Numbered from the stretch's first letter, positions 8,152 to 16,916 are shown. The stretch: DNA of 47,007 nucleotides from Candidatus Gastranaerophilales bacterium (GCA_944324905.1 CALUYB010000012.1:1-47007), one strand, 5' to 3'. Translations and numbers: made by a program. The notes: a model not told the origin generated them from the sequence alone.

Positions 8152-8169
8152 CAAAAAAATAGGGTAAAA

Positions 8170-8688
8170 ATGCGCGAACACTTTAATAAAAAAGAAATAC
8201 TGGAAAAACTTGTGCCTGTTGTGGAAAACACTGCAATGCGCTACAACATTATACCGCTTGAGGTTTCACTTGAGAAAGAAAACGCACATTGGTTCTTAAG
8301 GATATTTATTTATAGTCCCGATCATCCTGTTTCACATCAGGATTGTGAAAATATTACGCGCGGTTTGGGTGATTTTTTAGATGAATTAATTCCTTTTAAA
8401 TATTACCTTGAGGTGTCCTCCCCGGGGCTTAATCGTAAAATGAAAAGCACTAGGGAATATGTTATTTTTAAAGGTAAAGACATAATCATAAAGGTTAAAA
8501 ATCCGCTTGAGGGTGTGGATGTAAAAACAATAAAAGCAGTTTTAATTGATTATAGAGAAGGTCAAGGGCTTGAAATTCAAACAAAAGAAGAAGGTAAAAA
8601 CTTTTTAGTGCCTTTGGACAACATTTTTAGCGTAAGACTTGATGAAGATATAAAAATAAAACAAAATAAAGGAGAAGATAATGATTAA
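8170..8688 (+). CDS. rimP: Ribosome maturation factor RimP
   Basis: RimP assists 30S subunit maturation. The 172 residues show the N-terminal alpha/beta domain and the characteristic YYLEVSSPGLNRKM segment (about 78-91), then a C-terminal SH3-like domain. It is first in a rimP-nusA pair, with the nusA start overlapping its stop by 8 bases. The upstream leader carries a terminator-like hairpin. Its ribosome site (AGGG, 7 bases upstream) is modest. Confidence 0.95.
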   Translation: MREHFNKKEILEKLVPVVENTAMRYNIIPLEVSLEKENAHWFLRIFIYSPDHPVSHQDCENITRGLGDFLDELIPFKYYLEVSSPGLNRKMKSTREYVIFKGKDIIIKVKNPLEGVDVKTIKAVLIDYREGQGLEIQTKEEGKNFLVPLDNIFSVRLDEDIKIKQNKGEDND

Positions 8689-9871
8689 AATTGGTACAGC
8701 GCTTTTTGAAGCTGCAGAACAATTGGAGCGCGAAAAAGGTATTTCTAAAGATGTGCTTGTAAGCTCTCTTTGCGATGCTTTAGTTGCTGCTTATAAAAAA
8801 CACATTAGAGATAAAGACGCTGAAAATGTTGAAGCAATTTTAGATGAAACAACAGGCGAAATTGGCGTTTTCAGAACAAAAGTTGTAGTTAGTGAAGTTG
8901 AAAATGAAGACTTAGAAATTTCACTGGAAGACGCTAAAGAAATCGATGAAGAAGTTGAACTTGACGATGAAGTTAAAATTGAAGTAACGCCTGAAAACTT
9001 TGGCAGAATTGCTGCACAAAGTGCAAAACAAGTTATTACTCAAAGAATAAGAGAGGCTGAAAGGAAACTTGTTTTAGATGAGTTCATGTCTAAAAAAGGA
9101 ACTCTTATTACAGGTATAATTCAGCGTAGAGATGACAGAAACGTAATAGTAAATATTGGCAAAACTGACGCTGTTATGCCTTCTCGCGAGCAAATCCCTG
9201 GGGAATACTATAAACCAGGCAACAGAATAAGAGTATTTGTTTTAGATGTAAAAGAAACATCTCGCTTGCCTCAGGTAATTGTTTCACAAGCACACTCTGA
9301 AATTGTAAGAGAACTTTTTGAACTTGAAGTTCCTGAAATTGAAGACGGTATTGTAGAAATTAAATCAATTGCTCGTGAAGCAGGATTTAGAACAAAACTT
9401 GCAGTATGGTCAAATGACCCTTCAGTTGACTCTGTAGGTGCGTGTATTGGGCCAAGAGGTTCAAGAATCCAAACAATTGTGGGTGAATTGAAAAACGAAA
9501 AAATTGATATTGTAAGATACTCGCAAGACCCTGTAGAATATATTGTAAATGCACTTTCTCCTGCTCGTATAATATCTGTTGACATTTTAGCGGATGATGA
9601 AAACGCAAAAGAGGCTTTTGTTATTGTTCCTGACGATCAATTGTCGCTTGCAATTGGTAGAGAAGGTCAAAACGTAAGACTTGCACACCGCTTAACAGGT
9701 TGGAAGATTGATATTAAATCAGAATCACAAGCGCGCGCTATGGAAGATGAACGCGAAAGACAAATGCTTGAAGAAATGAAAGAACAAGAACAAGCTCAAG
9801 AAGTTGCTGAGCAGGTTCAAGAAGATTCTGCAGAAGAAGTACAACAAGAAATTCAAGAGGAAAATGCTTAG
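8681..9871 (+). CDS. nusA: Transcription elongation/termination factor NusA
   Basis: NusA binds RNA polymerase and nascent RNA to control pausing, termination and antitermination. Domains in order: N-terminal RNAP-binding domain (1-125), S1 (about 130-200, GTLITGIIQRRDDRNVIVNIG), KH1 (about 225-290, with ACIGPRGSRIQTI) and KH2 (about 295-350, with AIGREGQNVRLAHRLTGWKI). The last ~45 residues are a Glu/Gln-rich coil instead of E. coli-type AR repeats. AAAGGAG lies ahead of the ATG. infB, its usual companion, is absent; a formyltransferase overlaps its end by 8 bases. Confidence 0.97.
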   Translation: MIKIGTALFEAAEQLEREKGISKDVLVSSLCDALVAAYKKHIRDKDAENVEAILDETTGEIGVFRTKVVVSEVENEDLEISLEDAKEIDEEVELDDEVKIEVTPENFGRIAAQSAKQVITQRIREAERKLVLDEFMSKKGTLITGIIQRRDDRNVIVNIGKTDAVMPSREQIPGEYYKPGNRIRVFVLDVKETSRLPQVIVSQAHSEIVRELFELEVPEIEDGIVEIKSIAREAGFRTKLAVWSNDPSVDSVGACIGPRGSRIQTIVGELKNEKIDIVRYSQDPVEYIVNALSPARIISVDILADDENAKEAFVIVPDDQLSLAIGREGQNVRLAHRLTGWKIDIKSESQARAMEDERERQMLEEMKEQEQAQEVAEQVQEDSAEEVQQEIQEENA

Positions 9872-10739
9872 AGTTCTTGTTGTAGGTTACGACAAAATGC
9901 TAAATGCCTTAATCTCGGGTAGTGTCTACTCAGGGCACAAGGTAGTTGGCGCAATGAGAATTGACAGGGTAAATCATTCAAAATTTACCCTGTTTTTAAA
10001 AGATATTTTTGCCCCAAGTCACGATTTAGCAATTATTAAAGCTTTTGGAGCAAAGGATATTAAAGCAAGTTCAATTAATTCAAAAGAATTTATAAAAGAA
10101 TTTGAAAAATTAAAACCTGATGTTATTTTAGTTGGTTCGTGGAGTGAAAAAATTTCAAAAGAAATTGCAAACTTGCCGCCTTTAGGTACGATTAATTGCC
10201 ACCCTTCACTTTTACCTAAGCACAGAGGTGCAAACCCTTATTTTTGGACCATTTTCAATGGTGAAGATTTGACGGGGGTAACTTTTCACTACGTTAATGA
10301 AAAGTTTGACTGCGGCGATATACTTATGCAGGAGGCTGTTACTATTGATTTAAATATGACAGCTGGTGAGCTTCGTGACAGGTGTTCAAAGTTCGCGCAG
10401 GGTATGGTGGGCGAGCTTTTAAATAAACTTGAAAAAGGTGAAATTGTTGCGCAAAAGCAGGATGACAGCCGCGCAAGTTATGAATCTCAAATTGAATTTA
10501 GAGATACAATTATTGATTTTAAAAAGCCAAAACTAAATATTCACAATCACATTCGTGCGCTAAAACCATGGTATACACCAATTTTTAGGGATAACACAAG
10601 GCGCATTGAAATTAAAAAACACAGACTTTTGGCGCTTGATGATAAATATAAAAACGCAAAAATAGGTTCTGTTGTTTTTGAAAACAGCAAAACTGTTTTA
10701 GTGCGTGCGCTTGATTGTCTTGTTGAGATTACTAAGTAA
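9864..10739 (+). CDS. Formyltransferase-family protein, Fmt-like
   Basis: A 291-residue protein with the 10-formyl-tetrahydrofolate-dependent formyltransferase fold. The catalytic region reads INCHPSLLPKHRGANPYFW (about 112-130; Asn-x-His then SLLP-RGA), followed by TGVTFHY and the conserved Asp of FDCGDIL. A C-terminal domain with RALKPWYTPIF resembles the Fmt tRNA-binding domain. The N-terminus (MLRVLVVGYDKM) is simplified relative to standard Fmt, so sugar-formylating relatives are an alternative. The ATG at 9864 overlaps nusA; the longer frame from 9804 lies wholly inside nusA. It converges on metF, another one-carbon folate gene, overlapping by 8 bases. Confidence 0.75.
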   Translation: MLRVLVVGYDKMLNALISGSVYSGHKVVGAMRIDRVNHSKFTLFLKDIFAPSHDLAIIKAFGAKDIKASSINSKEFIKEFEKLKPDVILVGSWSEKISKEIANLPPLGTINCHPSLLPKHRGANPYFWTIFNGEDLTGVTFHYVNEKFDCGDILMQEAVTIDLNMTAGELRDRCSKFAQGMVGELLNKLEKGEIVAQKQDDSRASYESQIEFRDTIIDFKKPKLNIHNHIRALKPWYTPIFRDNTRRIEIKKHRLLALDDKYKNAKIGSVVFENSKTVLVRALDCLVEITK

Positions 10740-11583
10740 TATTTTTTATAACTTTAACAGAGCTTTGAGCCTTGTTTAGGGTATAAAAGTGCATCCCTTT
10801 TGCGCCAAAGTCAACAAGCTTTTCACATTGTAATGAGGCAAATTCAATCCCTGCCTTAATTGTATCCTCTTTTGAGTCTTTATACTTTTCAAAGTAAGCT
10901 AAAACTTTTGAATTAATCTTTGTGCCCGAAAGCTCGACTATTCTTTTTAGTTGATTAAAGCTGGTAATTGGCATAATCCCTGGAATTATTGGGATTTTTA
11001 TACTTTTTTTGCGGCACAAGTCATAAAATTTATAAAAACATTCATTGTCAAAAAACACTTGAGTGTAGGCAACTTTTGCGCCGAGGTTTTGTTTTTTGTA
11101 AAGTACATCAATATCATCATCAAAAGTTTTTGCCTTTGGGTGTTTTTCAGGGTAAGCTGCAACTGCAAATTCAAGCTCAGAGTGCTTTTTCAGGTATTCA
11201 ATTAAATCAAGCGCACTTTTAAAATCTCTGTAGCAAACTTCAATGTCTTGAGGCTCATCTCCCCTTAGCGCTAAAATGTTTGTTATTCCCAAGTTTTCAA
11301 TTTCTTCAATATATTTTTCAATATATTCTTTACTTGAGCAAACACAGGTGAAATGAGGCATCACAGGCTGTTTTAAATGATTTTTAAGCTCTTTTACAAT
11401 TTCAAGGGACAGGTTTCTATTTGAGCCACCTGCACCATAAGTAACTGAAACGAGCGCCGGTTTTTGCTCGTTCATTTTTGCAAGTTCCTCAAAAAGGTTT
11501 TCAGTGTTGCCGTTTTTAGGTGGAAATACCTCAAAAGAAAAAATTAACTTATCATTACTTTTGTAAATTTCACTTAGTTTCAT
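10732..11583 (-). CDS. metF: 5,10-methylenetetrahydrofolate reductase
   Basis: MetF reduces 5,10-methylene-THF to 5-methyl-THF with FAD, supplying the methyl group for methionine. The 283-residue TIM barrel begins with the conserved FSFEVFPPK (about 15-23), then SVTYGAGGS (about 46-54) and ILALRGD (about 104-110), all family motifs. It ends the mlaE-mlaF-mlaD-lpxK-metF run, its start overlapping lpxK by 14 bases, so its expression is probably tied to envelope genes although the function is unrelated. No SAM riboswitch precedes it. Confidence 0.95.
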   Translation of the reverse strand: MKLSEIYKSNDKLIFSFEVFPPKNGNTENLFEELAKMNEQKPALVSVTYGAGGSNRNLSLEIVKELKNHLKQPVMPHFTCVCSSKEYIEKYIEEIENLGITNILALRGDEPQDIEVCYRDFKSALDLIEYLKKHSELEFAVAAYPEKHPKAKTFDDDIDVLYKKQNLGAKVAYTQVFFDNECFYKFYDLCRKKSIKIPIIPGIMPITSFNQLKRIVELSGTKINSKVLAYFEKYKDSKEDTIKAGIEFASLQCEKLVDFGAKGMHFYTLNKAQSSVKVIKNIT

Positions 11584-12655
11584 TTTTTATCCCTTTTTCA
11601 ATTGCCCAAAAAAGCCCCATATCACTGAATTGCGCTTTTAATTTTAAACTTACAAACATATTGTTTACAAACGGTATAATTTTTACCTCATCCTTTTGTG
11701 TCGTTATGATTGCATTTGCGCCATCTTTCTTTGCTTGCTCAGTTAAATGGTCTATGTCATTTTGCGTGTAGCTGTAATGGTCTTCAAACGTTTTTGTAAA
11801 AGCAACATCAAAGCGTTTTTTTAAATAGTCGTAGAACTGCTCAGGCTGCCCAATAGCGCAAAAGGCTACAGCTTTTTGATTTGATGGGATAATTTTTAGA
11901 CCGTTTTTAATGTTATAAAAATAATCCTCAACAAAGTTGCAAACGCTTACTTTATTATTTTTTATTTTCTTTGTGATTTCGCTTACTGCCTTTGTCAACT
12001 CTGAGTCGTTTTTGTTTGAAATTACAAAATAATCAGCCCTTTTTGATTCGCTTACAGGCTCTCTTAGTGGGCCAAGGGGTAAAAGTGCGCCATTTCCAAA
12101 TTGTTTTTTTGAATCGATTACAAGTACACTAAAGTCTTTTTTAATTTTTCGATTTGAAAATCCATCATCAAGCACTACAACTTCTGCTCCAAAATTTTTA
12201 TGTGCAAAATTTGCCGCTTTAGTTCTATTTGAGCAAGTTAGAACTGCACAATTGGTTGTATTTTTTGCACACAAGAGAGCTTCGTCCCCACAAACTTGTG
12301 CGTCATTGAAATAAATTTTTTGGTAATCTTTGATTATATTTATATTTTTATTGTTTAATTTTGCGCCATAGCCTCTTGAGATAATTGCGGTTTTTTTGCC
12401 TAATGTGTTTGCAATGTAGTTTGCTATTTCGCATACAATGGGGGTTTTGCCTACTCCGCCTGTTGTTAAGTTGCCAACGCAAATTACATATGGTTTAACT
12501 TTTTTTTCTTTTAAAATGCAGATTTTATACAACAGGTTTTTTGTTGAAATTGCAATTGAATAAAAAATGGATATTAATCCAAGAGGCAAGAAAATTAAGC
12601 TTTTAGAGCCTTTCTTGTAGTGATATTCGTTTATTAAAATTTTAATATTTTTCAT
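11570..12655 (-). CDS. lpxK: Tetraacyldisaccharide 4'-kinase
   Basis: LpxK phosphorylates the 4' position of the lipid A disaccharide at the inner membrane. The 361 residues have a membrane-associated N-terminus (hydrophobic about 19-45), the P-loop VGNLTTGGVGKTP (about 60-72) that is diagnostic for LpxK, and the catalytic VVLDDGFSNRK (about 160-170; DDGxxxR). Its presence is strong evidence that the organism makes lipid A. It lies 1 base after mlaD and overlaps metF. Confidence 0.95.
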   Translation of the reverse strand: MKNIKILINEYHYKKGSKSLIFLPLGLISIFYSIAISTKNLLYKICILKEKKVKPYVICVGNLTTGGVGKTPIVCEIANYIANTLGKKTAIISRGYGAKLNNKNINIIKDYQKIYFNDAQVCGDEALLCAKNTTNCAVLTCSNRTKAANFAHKNFGAEVVVLDDGFSNRKIKKDFSVLVIDSKKQFGNGALLPLGPLREPVSESKRADYFVISNKNDSELTKAVSEITKKIKNNKVSVCNFVEDYFYNIKNGLKIIPSNQKAVAFCAIGQPEQFYDYLKKRFDVAFTKTFEDHYSYTQNDIDHLTEQAKKDGANAIITTQKDEVKIIPFVNNMFVSLKLKAQFSDMGLFWAIEKGIKNETK

Positions 12656-12656
12656 T

Positions 12657-14012
12657 TTAGAACATTAGTCTAAACAGCAAAAAGCGTTTATTTAATTTTT
12701 CCGAAAATTTTCTTAAATTCCTTGATGTTACTACAGTGTCAGATATTATACTGTTTATATTTGCCTTTTCGCAAGGGTCTGCGTTGTTTAAATTATTTAG
12801 TGTCTTGTTAATGTTTGCTGAAATTTTGTTCATGTTTGAAATTGTTGATGAAATATCTTTTTTCAACTTGTCATCTTGCGTAAATTCATTTACATAAGAT
12901 GAAATATCAGCCAAATTTCTTGAAATTTCGTCAATATTTGTGATTATTTCTTTTGTCTTTTTGTCCTCTAAAAGTGTATTAACATTTTTAGAGAGCTCAC
13001 CAACAGATTTTGTCGTTTCTACAATAGAATTTTTAAGCTCGTCGTCGTTTGTGATTTCATTTAAACTGTCAGTCAGAACGATTAATTTTGAAATCAATTT
13101 GTTTGATTGCCCCAGAACATCCTCAAGTTCGTCTTTCGATGAGTCTATAAGTATTTGAGCTTTATCAAGGGTAGTTGAGGCATTTATTGTAAGTTCGTTT
13201 ATATTTTTTATACTTTCTTTTAAATCTCCAACCATTTCGTCAGATAAAATTTCTGAAATTTTTTCATTTGTTTCGTTTAGTGATTTTGACGCTTTATAGT
13301 TTATTTCCATAAAGTCACTTATTCTCATTGGCTCTATTACGGTGTATTTTAAACTTTGGTCGGGCAGATAAAGTTTTTCACCATCAAGTGTGTAGAATAT
13401 CAATTGATTATTTGCAATTTTTGCGCCTATTTCGTCATTGTCTAAAATTAAACCGGGCATGGTTATTGTGTATTTAATTCTTAGTGTATATTTTGTTTTG
13501 ATTTTATTTTTTAAATCAAATGGAATTTGACTTGTAGGCAAAACTACGCACTCGTCAACATTGCCTATTTTGTGCAAATTTCCTGACAATTCCATAAAAA
13601 TTTCCTGTCCTTTTTCAATCGCAGTTGTGCTTTTTAGAGTTTCTACAAATACTGTTTGAATTTCAGGAGGGGTAATTTCTAAAAATTGTTCGCCTATAAG
13701 CCCTGATTGTTGTATCGAAATCCTTGATGCAGGCGGAATTTCGACATCTTTTTCAGTTATTACAAATCTTAATTTTATATAGCTGTCTTTACCGTTAATT
13801 ACGGGCGTGATTTCTTCAACCTGCCCTATCCTTAAACCCATCATCTGAACACCTGAGCCTGCGCGCATGCCGTTGATGTCTTTAAAAATTACATCAATCC
13901 TCTCACCTGAGGATAGGCTCCTGCCTTTTATCCATAAAACCGTAAATATTAGGATAAAAATTGCACTTAGTGTTAATATTCCTACTTTTAATGATGATGT
14001 TTTATGTTCCAT
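12657..14012 (-). CDS. mlaD: MlaD/MCE-domain lipid-transport substrate-binding protein
   Basis: MCE proteins form periplasmic rings or tubes that carry phospholipid between membranes with the MlaE permease and MlaF ATPase. The 451 residues show an N-terminal transmembrane anchor (about 8-28), an MCE domain (about 35-115: VIFKDINGMRAGSGVQMMGLRIGQVEEI), a mid-region, and a long C-terminal helical/coiled-coil part (about 240-440) rich in Asn/Ser/Leu repeats. This is longer than E. coli MlaD (about 180) and closer to cyanobacterial/chloroplast TGD2-type forms. It lies downstream of mlaF by 28 bases. Confidence 0.92.
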   Translation of the reverse strand: MEHKTSSLKVGILTLSAIFILIFTVLWIKGRSLSSGERIDVIFKDINGMRAGSGVQMMGLRIGQVEEITPVINGKDSYIKLRFVITEKDVEIPPASRISIQQSGLIGEQFLEITPPEIQTVFVETLKSTTAIEKGQEIFMELSGNLHKIGNVDECVVLPTSQIPFDLKNKIKTKYTLRIKYTITMPGLILDNDEIGAKIANNQLIFYTLDGEKLYLPDQSLKYTVIEPMRISDFMEINYKASKSLNETNEKISEILSDEMVGDLKESIKNINELTINASTTLDKAQILIDSSKDELEDVLGQSNKLISKLIVLTDSLNEITNDDELKNSIVETTKSVGELSKNVNTLLEDKKTKEIITNIDEISRNLADISSYVNEFTQDDKLKKDISSTISNMNKISANINKTLNNLNNADPCEKANINSIISDTVVTSRNLRKFSEKLNKRFLLFRLMF

Positions 14013-14040
14013 AATACTTTCCTATTATACATTAAAAATT

Positions 14041-14769
14041 TTATAATGACTTAATTTTCATTGGCCCGTTTATTGAAGCTGTTACAAATTGATGAGTGTA
14101 AGGGTTTGTTCCTTTTAAAAGCTCGCTTGTTGGGCCCTTGAATACAATTTGCCCTTCATATAGCATAATTGCCTTGTCTGTAGCGCGTTTTATAGTTGAT
14201 AGTTGGTGTGTTACAACAAGACAGCTTGCATTGAGTTCTTTTTTTAGTTCAACTATATAGTTTTCAATTAATGTTGATGATACAGGATCTAAGCCTGCGG
14301 TTGGCTCATCATAGAGAATAATTTTGGGATTTGTAACAATTGCACGTGCAAAACCAACGCGCTTTTGCATACCACCTGAAAGTTCAGAGGGGTATTTGTT
14401 CTCTATTCCTTGCAAGCCTACGATTTTTAGTTTCTGCGCAACGATTTCTTTTAATTCATTTTTTGTGTATTTGTTTCTAAATTCCTTGCGCTCAGTTAGA
14501 GGGAATGCAATATTTTCAAAAACTGTTAAAAAGTCAAAAAGCGCACTGTATTGAAAAGTCATAGCTATATCTGCGTCGCTTGGTGTTGTTATAATTTCGC
14601 CTGAATTTGGGTATAAAAGTCCGCAAATAATTTTTAAAAGAGTACTCTTGCCGCTTCCTGAAAACCCTACAACGCCAAGCGTTTCGCCATCTTCAACTTT
14701 AAAGTTTATGTTATCTAAAACTTTTTTGCCGTTAAATTCTTTTGTTAAATTTTTAACCTCTATACCCAT
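14041..14769 (-). CDS. mlaF: MlaF-type ABC transporter ATP-binding protein
   Basis: The ATPase of the MlaFED lipid transporter. The 242 residues contain Walker A GFSGSGKST (about 35-43), the ABC signature LSGGMQKR and Walker B IILYDEPTAGLDP, with the H-loop VVTHQ. The ATG at 14769 is chosen because AAGG lies 6 bases upstream and the protein then begins MGIEVKNLTKEF; the longer frame back to 14838 would lie inside mlaE. It is sandwiched between mlaE and mlaD, as expected. Confidence 0.95.
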   Translation of the reverse strand: MGIEVKNLTKEFNGKKVLDNINFKVEDGETLGVVGFSGSGKSTLLKIICGLLYPNSGEIITTPSDADIAMTFQYSALFDFLTVFENIAFPLTERKEFRNKYTKNELKEIVAQKLKIVGLQGIENKYPSELSGGMQKRVGFARAIVTNPKIILYDEPTAGLDPVSSTLIENYIVELKKELNASCLVVTHQLSTIKRATDKAIMLYEGQIVFKGPTSELLKGTNPYTHQFVTASINGPMKIKSL

Positions 14770-14777
14770 TTTATACC

Positions 14778-15575
14778 TTACAGATAAAATATTGACGCAA
14801 AAATGTAGTCCCATACTGCAATTGCAACAAACGACCAAACAACCGCTTTTGTGGTTGAAGTTCCTACTTCAAGCGCACCCCCGCGTGTTGAATAACCGCA
14901 TGAGCAACTTATCAATGCTATTGTACCTCCAAAAAAGGAAGATTTTAATAATGCTACAAAAATATCTTTTACAAAAAGCCCATGCCACATTGAGCTTATA
15001 AAATTTAAATAAGTTATTTCAGCTGTGACATTTGATATAAAAGCAGCGCAAGCCAGCCCACAAAACGTTGCCACAATAACCACAAAAGGCATCATAATAA
15101 CGCCTGATAAAAACCTTGGAACTATCAAATACTCAACAGGGTCAACTTTTAGCACTTTCATAGCGCTGATTTGTTCCGTTACCGCCATAGAGGCAATTTC
15201 AGATGCGTATGATGAACCAATCATTGAAATAATTGCAAAGCCTGACATAATAGCAGAAAGCTCACGAACCATAACAAGTGCTGAAAGTGAGCCAACATAG
15301 TTGCCTGCACCTTGTTTTGCAAGCTCTGGTGCTATTTGCATAGCGATTATTATTGATGTCATAGCAACAATTGTAAGCGTAATAGGCAGAGAATCGACTG
15401 AAAACCTTGAGCACTGTTCAATTAGCGCTCCTTTGTCAAGTTTTAAGCGAGTCATGGTGTTTAAAACTCTAACAAAATCCTTGCCAATATTGCCAAGGGT
15501 TATTAAAAAATCTTTTAATTCGTATTCAAGCAAATTTAAAAATTGCCAAAATAGCGTTTTTTTAATGTTAATCAT
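14778..15575 (-). CDS. mlaE: MlaE-type ABC transporter permease
   Basis: A 265-residue inner-membrane permease of the MlaE family with five to six hydrophobic spans. Family motifs include GNYVGSLSALVMVRELSAIM (about 91-110) and MKVLKVDPVEYLIVPRFLSG. It exchanges phospholipid with the MCE protein, driven by MlaF. It is first in the mlaE-mlaF-mlaD-lpxK-metF operon. There is no clear Shine-Dalgarno before the ATG, but a good -35/-10 pair ends 6 bases upstream, so the message may be leaderless. Confidence 0.94.
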   Translation of the reverse strand: MINIKKTLFWQFLNLLEYELKDFLITLGNIGKDFVRVLNTMTRLKLDKGALIEQCSRFSVDSLPITLTIVAMTSIIIAMQIAPELAKQGAGNYVGSLSALVMVRELSAIMSGFAIISMIGSSYASEIASMAVTEQISAMKVLKVDPVEYLIVPRFLSGVIMMPFVVIVATFCGLACAAFISNVTAEITYLNFISSMWHGLFVKDIFVALLKSSFFGGTIALISCSCGYSTRGGALEVGTSTTKAVVWSFVAIAVWDYIFASIFYL

Positions 15576-15581
15576 TCTTTA

Positions 15582-15610
15582 ATTTTATATTAACAACATT
15601 TTTTTTGCAA
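15582..15610 (-). promoter_or_regulatory. Sigma70-type promoter of the mlaE operon
   Basis: Read on the minus strand, TTGCAA (15610-15605), a 17-base spacer, then TAAAAT (15587-15582). The -10 ends 6 bases before the mlaE ATG, predicting a start at or next to the A of the start codon. Confidence 0.6.
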
Positions 15611-15621
15611 AACTTTACAAT

Positions 15622-15651
15622 AAAAATCCTACCAAATTTGGTAGGATTTTT
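15622..15651 (-). terminator. Intrinsic terminator of the 15674-16183 gene
   Basis: AAAAATCCTACCAAA is followed by its exact reverse complement, a 30-base perfect palindrome with T runs on both strands. It lies 22 bases past the stop of the small membrane protein and before the mlaE promoter, so it insulates the two. Confidence 0.85.
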
Positions 15652-15673
15652 ATAAATTAAGCTTTTTAGCTAA

Positions 15674-16183
15674 CTATTGAGCTGCTTGTGTGTCTTCAAC
15701 TATTGTTTCAACACCTTCAGCTACTGCTTTTTCGCCTTCAGGAACAGCTTTTGCACCTTTTTTAGCCAATTTTTCAGTAGCTTTATTGATTTGTTCATCA
15801 AGTTTATTGATTTTATTTTGAGCTTTTTCTGCAGCTTCTTTTGATAATTCTGTAACTGTGCCGTCTTTACCTTTTTTGCCGTTGTTAATCATGTCTTGAA
15901 GGTTTGCTTTAAGTTTTTCTAGGTAGTTTTTGCGACCTTCACCTGCAAATGATTTGAAGCCTTCTTTTAATTTTGCGAAGAATTTAGCCTCTTTACCTTC
16001 AGTAACAACTTTACCGCGGTGTAGAGCATAAGCTGTTGTACCAACTGCTGCTACTGCTGCAGCTGCAGTTGCGCCTGCTGCAATAACTGCTTTTTTGTTA
16101 ATTTGTTTTTTTTCTGCAGCTTCACCTTCATTGCCAAATGCTACACGTGGTGCGCTGTAAGATCTGATGCTGTTCACTTGCAT
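15674..16183 (-). CDS. Small Phe-Gly-tagged membrane protein (paralogue A)
   Basis: This 169-residue protein is of unknown function. A short N-terminal tag (QVNSIRSYSAPRVAFGN, 2-18) is followed by a Lys-rich stretch, an Ala/Val-rich membrane helix (about 32-55, ending TTAYALHRGK) and a Lys-rich helical region ending Gln/Ala-rich. From AVGTTAY through KLKEGFKSF (46-79) it aligns residue by residue with the next gene upstream (paralogue B at 16389). It has its own terminator and an ACTAGGAAAGGGAAAA leader/ribosome site shared with the gene at 22735. The C-terminal part (about 110-145) is probably coiled coil. Confidence 0.75.
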   Translation of the reverse strand: MQVNSIRSYSAPRVAFGNEGEAAEKKQINKKAVIAAGATAAAAVAAVGTTAYALHRGKVVTEGKEAKFFAKLKEGFKSFAGEGRKNYLEKLKANLQDMINNGKKGKDGTVTELSKEAAEKAQNKINKLDEQINKATEKLAKKGAKAVPEGEKAVAEGVETIVEDTQAAQ

Positions 16184-16331
16184 ATTATTTTCCCTTTCCT
16201 AGTATTATCAACTTTCCTTCTGCCTTAATAAGCCATGTAAATTTTTTTATTTGCCATAATTTGTTCATTTTTTTTATTATTGTTACATAACTTAATAAAA
16301 AATGCTACCTAACTCGCAAATATTTTATCAC

Positions 16332-16366
16332 AAAAAAAACTCCGAGGGAAGTGCTCGGAGTTTTTT
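16332..16366 (-). terminator. Intrinsic terminator of the 16389-16916 gene
   Basis: ACTCCGAG (16339-16346) pairs with CTCGGAGT (16354-16361), with an A run to the left that becomes the T tract of the minus-strand transcript. It lies 22 bases past the stop codon. Confidence 0.85.
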
Positions 16367-16388
16367 AATTTGACTTTATTTAAAATGA

Positions 16389-16916
16389 TTAATTTTTATA
16401 AGTGTAATTTAGTGTCTGCGGTATTTCAATTCTCCCGTAGCGGTCGGTTGCTTCTTGTAGTATTTCATTTCCTTTGTTTATAACTATATTCTTATAGTTA
16501 TTAATGGCATTATCTAAAGCCTCTGTTGCGCAAGGTACTCTATTGACGTTTTCTATTTTTTCTGCTGCTTGCTTGAGTTCATTTTCTACACCAGCTCCTT
16601 TATTCTTTTTAAATATTTTGCCAATGTTTTTACTTATTGTGTTGCCAATTTCTTTAAAGCCGGTCTTTAGATTTTTCCAAATAGAGCTATTTCCGCCGTT
16701 TATTTTTTTACCTTTTTTAATTGAATAAATAGCTGTTCCTACTGCTGCAATACCTGTGCCGATTAGTGCAAGCGTACCTAAAGAGCTGCCTTCTTTTTCA
16801 CTTGTGCTTGTTGCACTTGTTGTGTTGTATCCTTGAAAGCTTGTAGCATTTGTTGAGTATGCATTGTTATAAGCATAAGGATTGTAAGAGTAAGATGAAA
16901 CACCATTTAAAGACAT
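16389..16916 (-). CDS. Small Phe-Gln-Gly-tagged membrane protein (paralogue B)
   Basis: This 175-residue protein is of unknown function and homologous to its downstream neighbour (paralogue A). The N-terminus is Tyr/Asn/Ser-rich and ends in TSFQGYN (25-31); both proteins carry SYS at residues 8-10. A membrane helix (about 46-66) ends AVGTAIYSIKKGKK (58-71), followed by SIWKNLKTGFKEIG (78-91), matching A. Later ELKQAAEK (113-120) matches A's ELSKEAAEK (112-120). The leader GGAAGGTTAAAA is a variant of that on the other two tagged genes. It has its own terminator; tandem duplication is the simplest origin. Confidence 0.72.
   Translation of the reverse strand: MSLNGVSSYSYNPYAYNNAYSTNATSFQGYNTTSATSTSEKEGSSLGTLALIGTGIAAVGTAIYSIKKGKKINGGNSSIWKNLKTGFKEIGNTISKNIGKIFKKNKGAGVENELKQAAEKIENVNRVPCATEALDNAINNYKNIVINKGNEILQEATDRYGRIEIPQTLNYTYKN

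Noticed and set aside
11584..11700. SAM riboswitch before metF
   Set aside because: metF overlaps the lpxK coding region, leaving no untranslated leader.
14770..14838. Longer MlaF start
   Set aside because: It lies inside mlaE and adds a Cys-rich piece with no similarity to ABC ATPases; the internal ATG has AAGG upstream.
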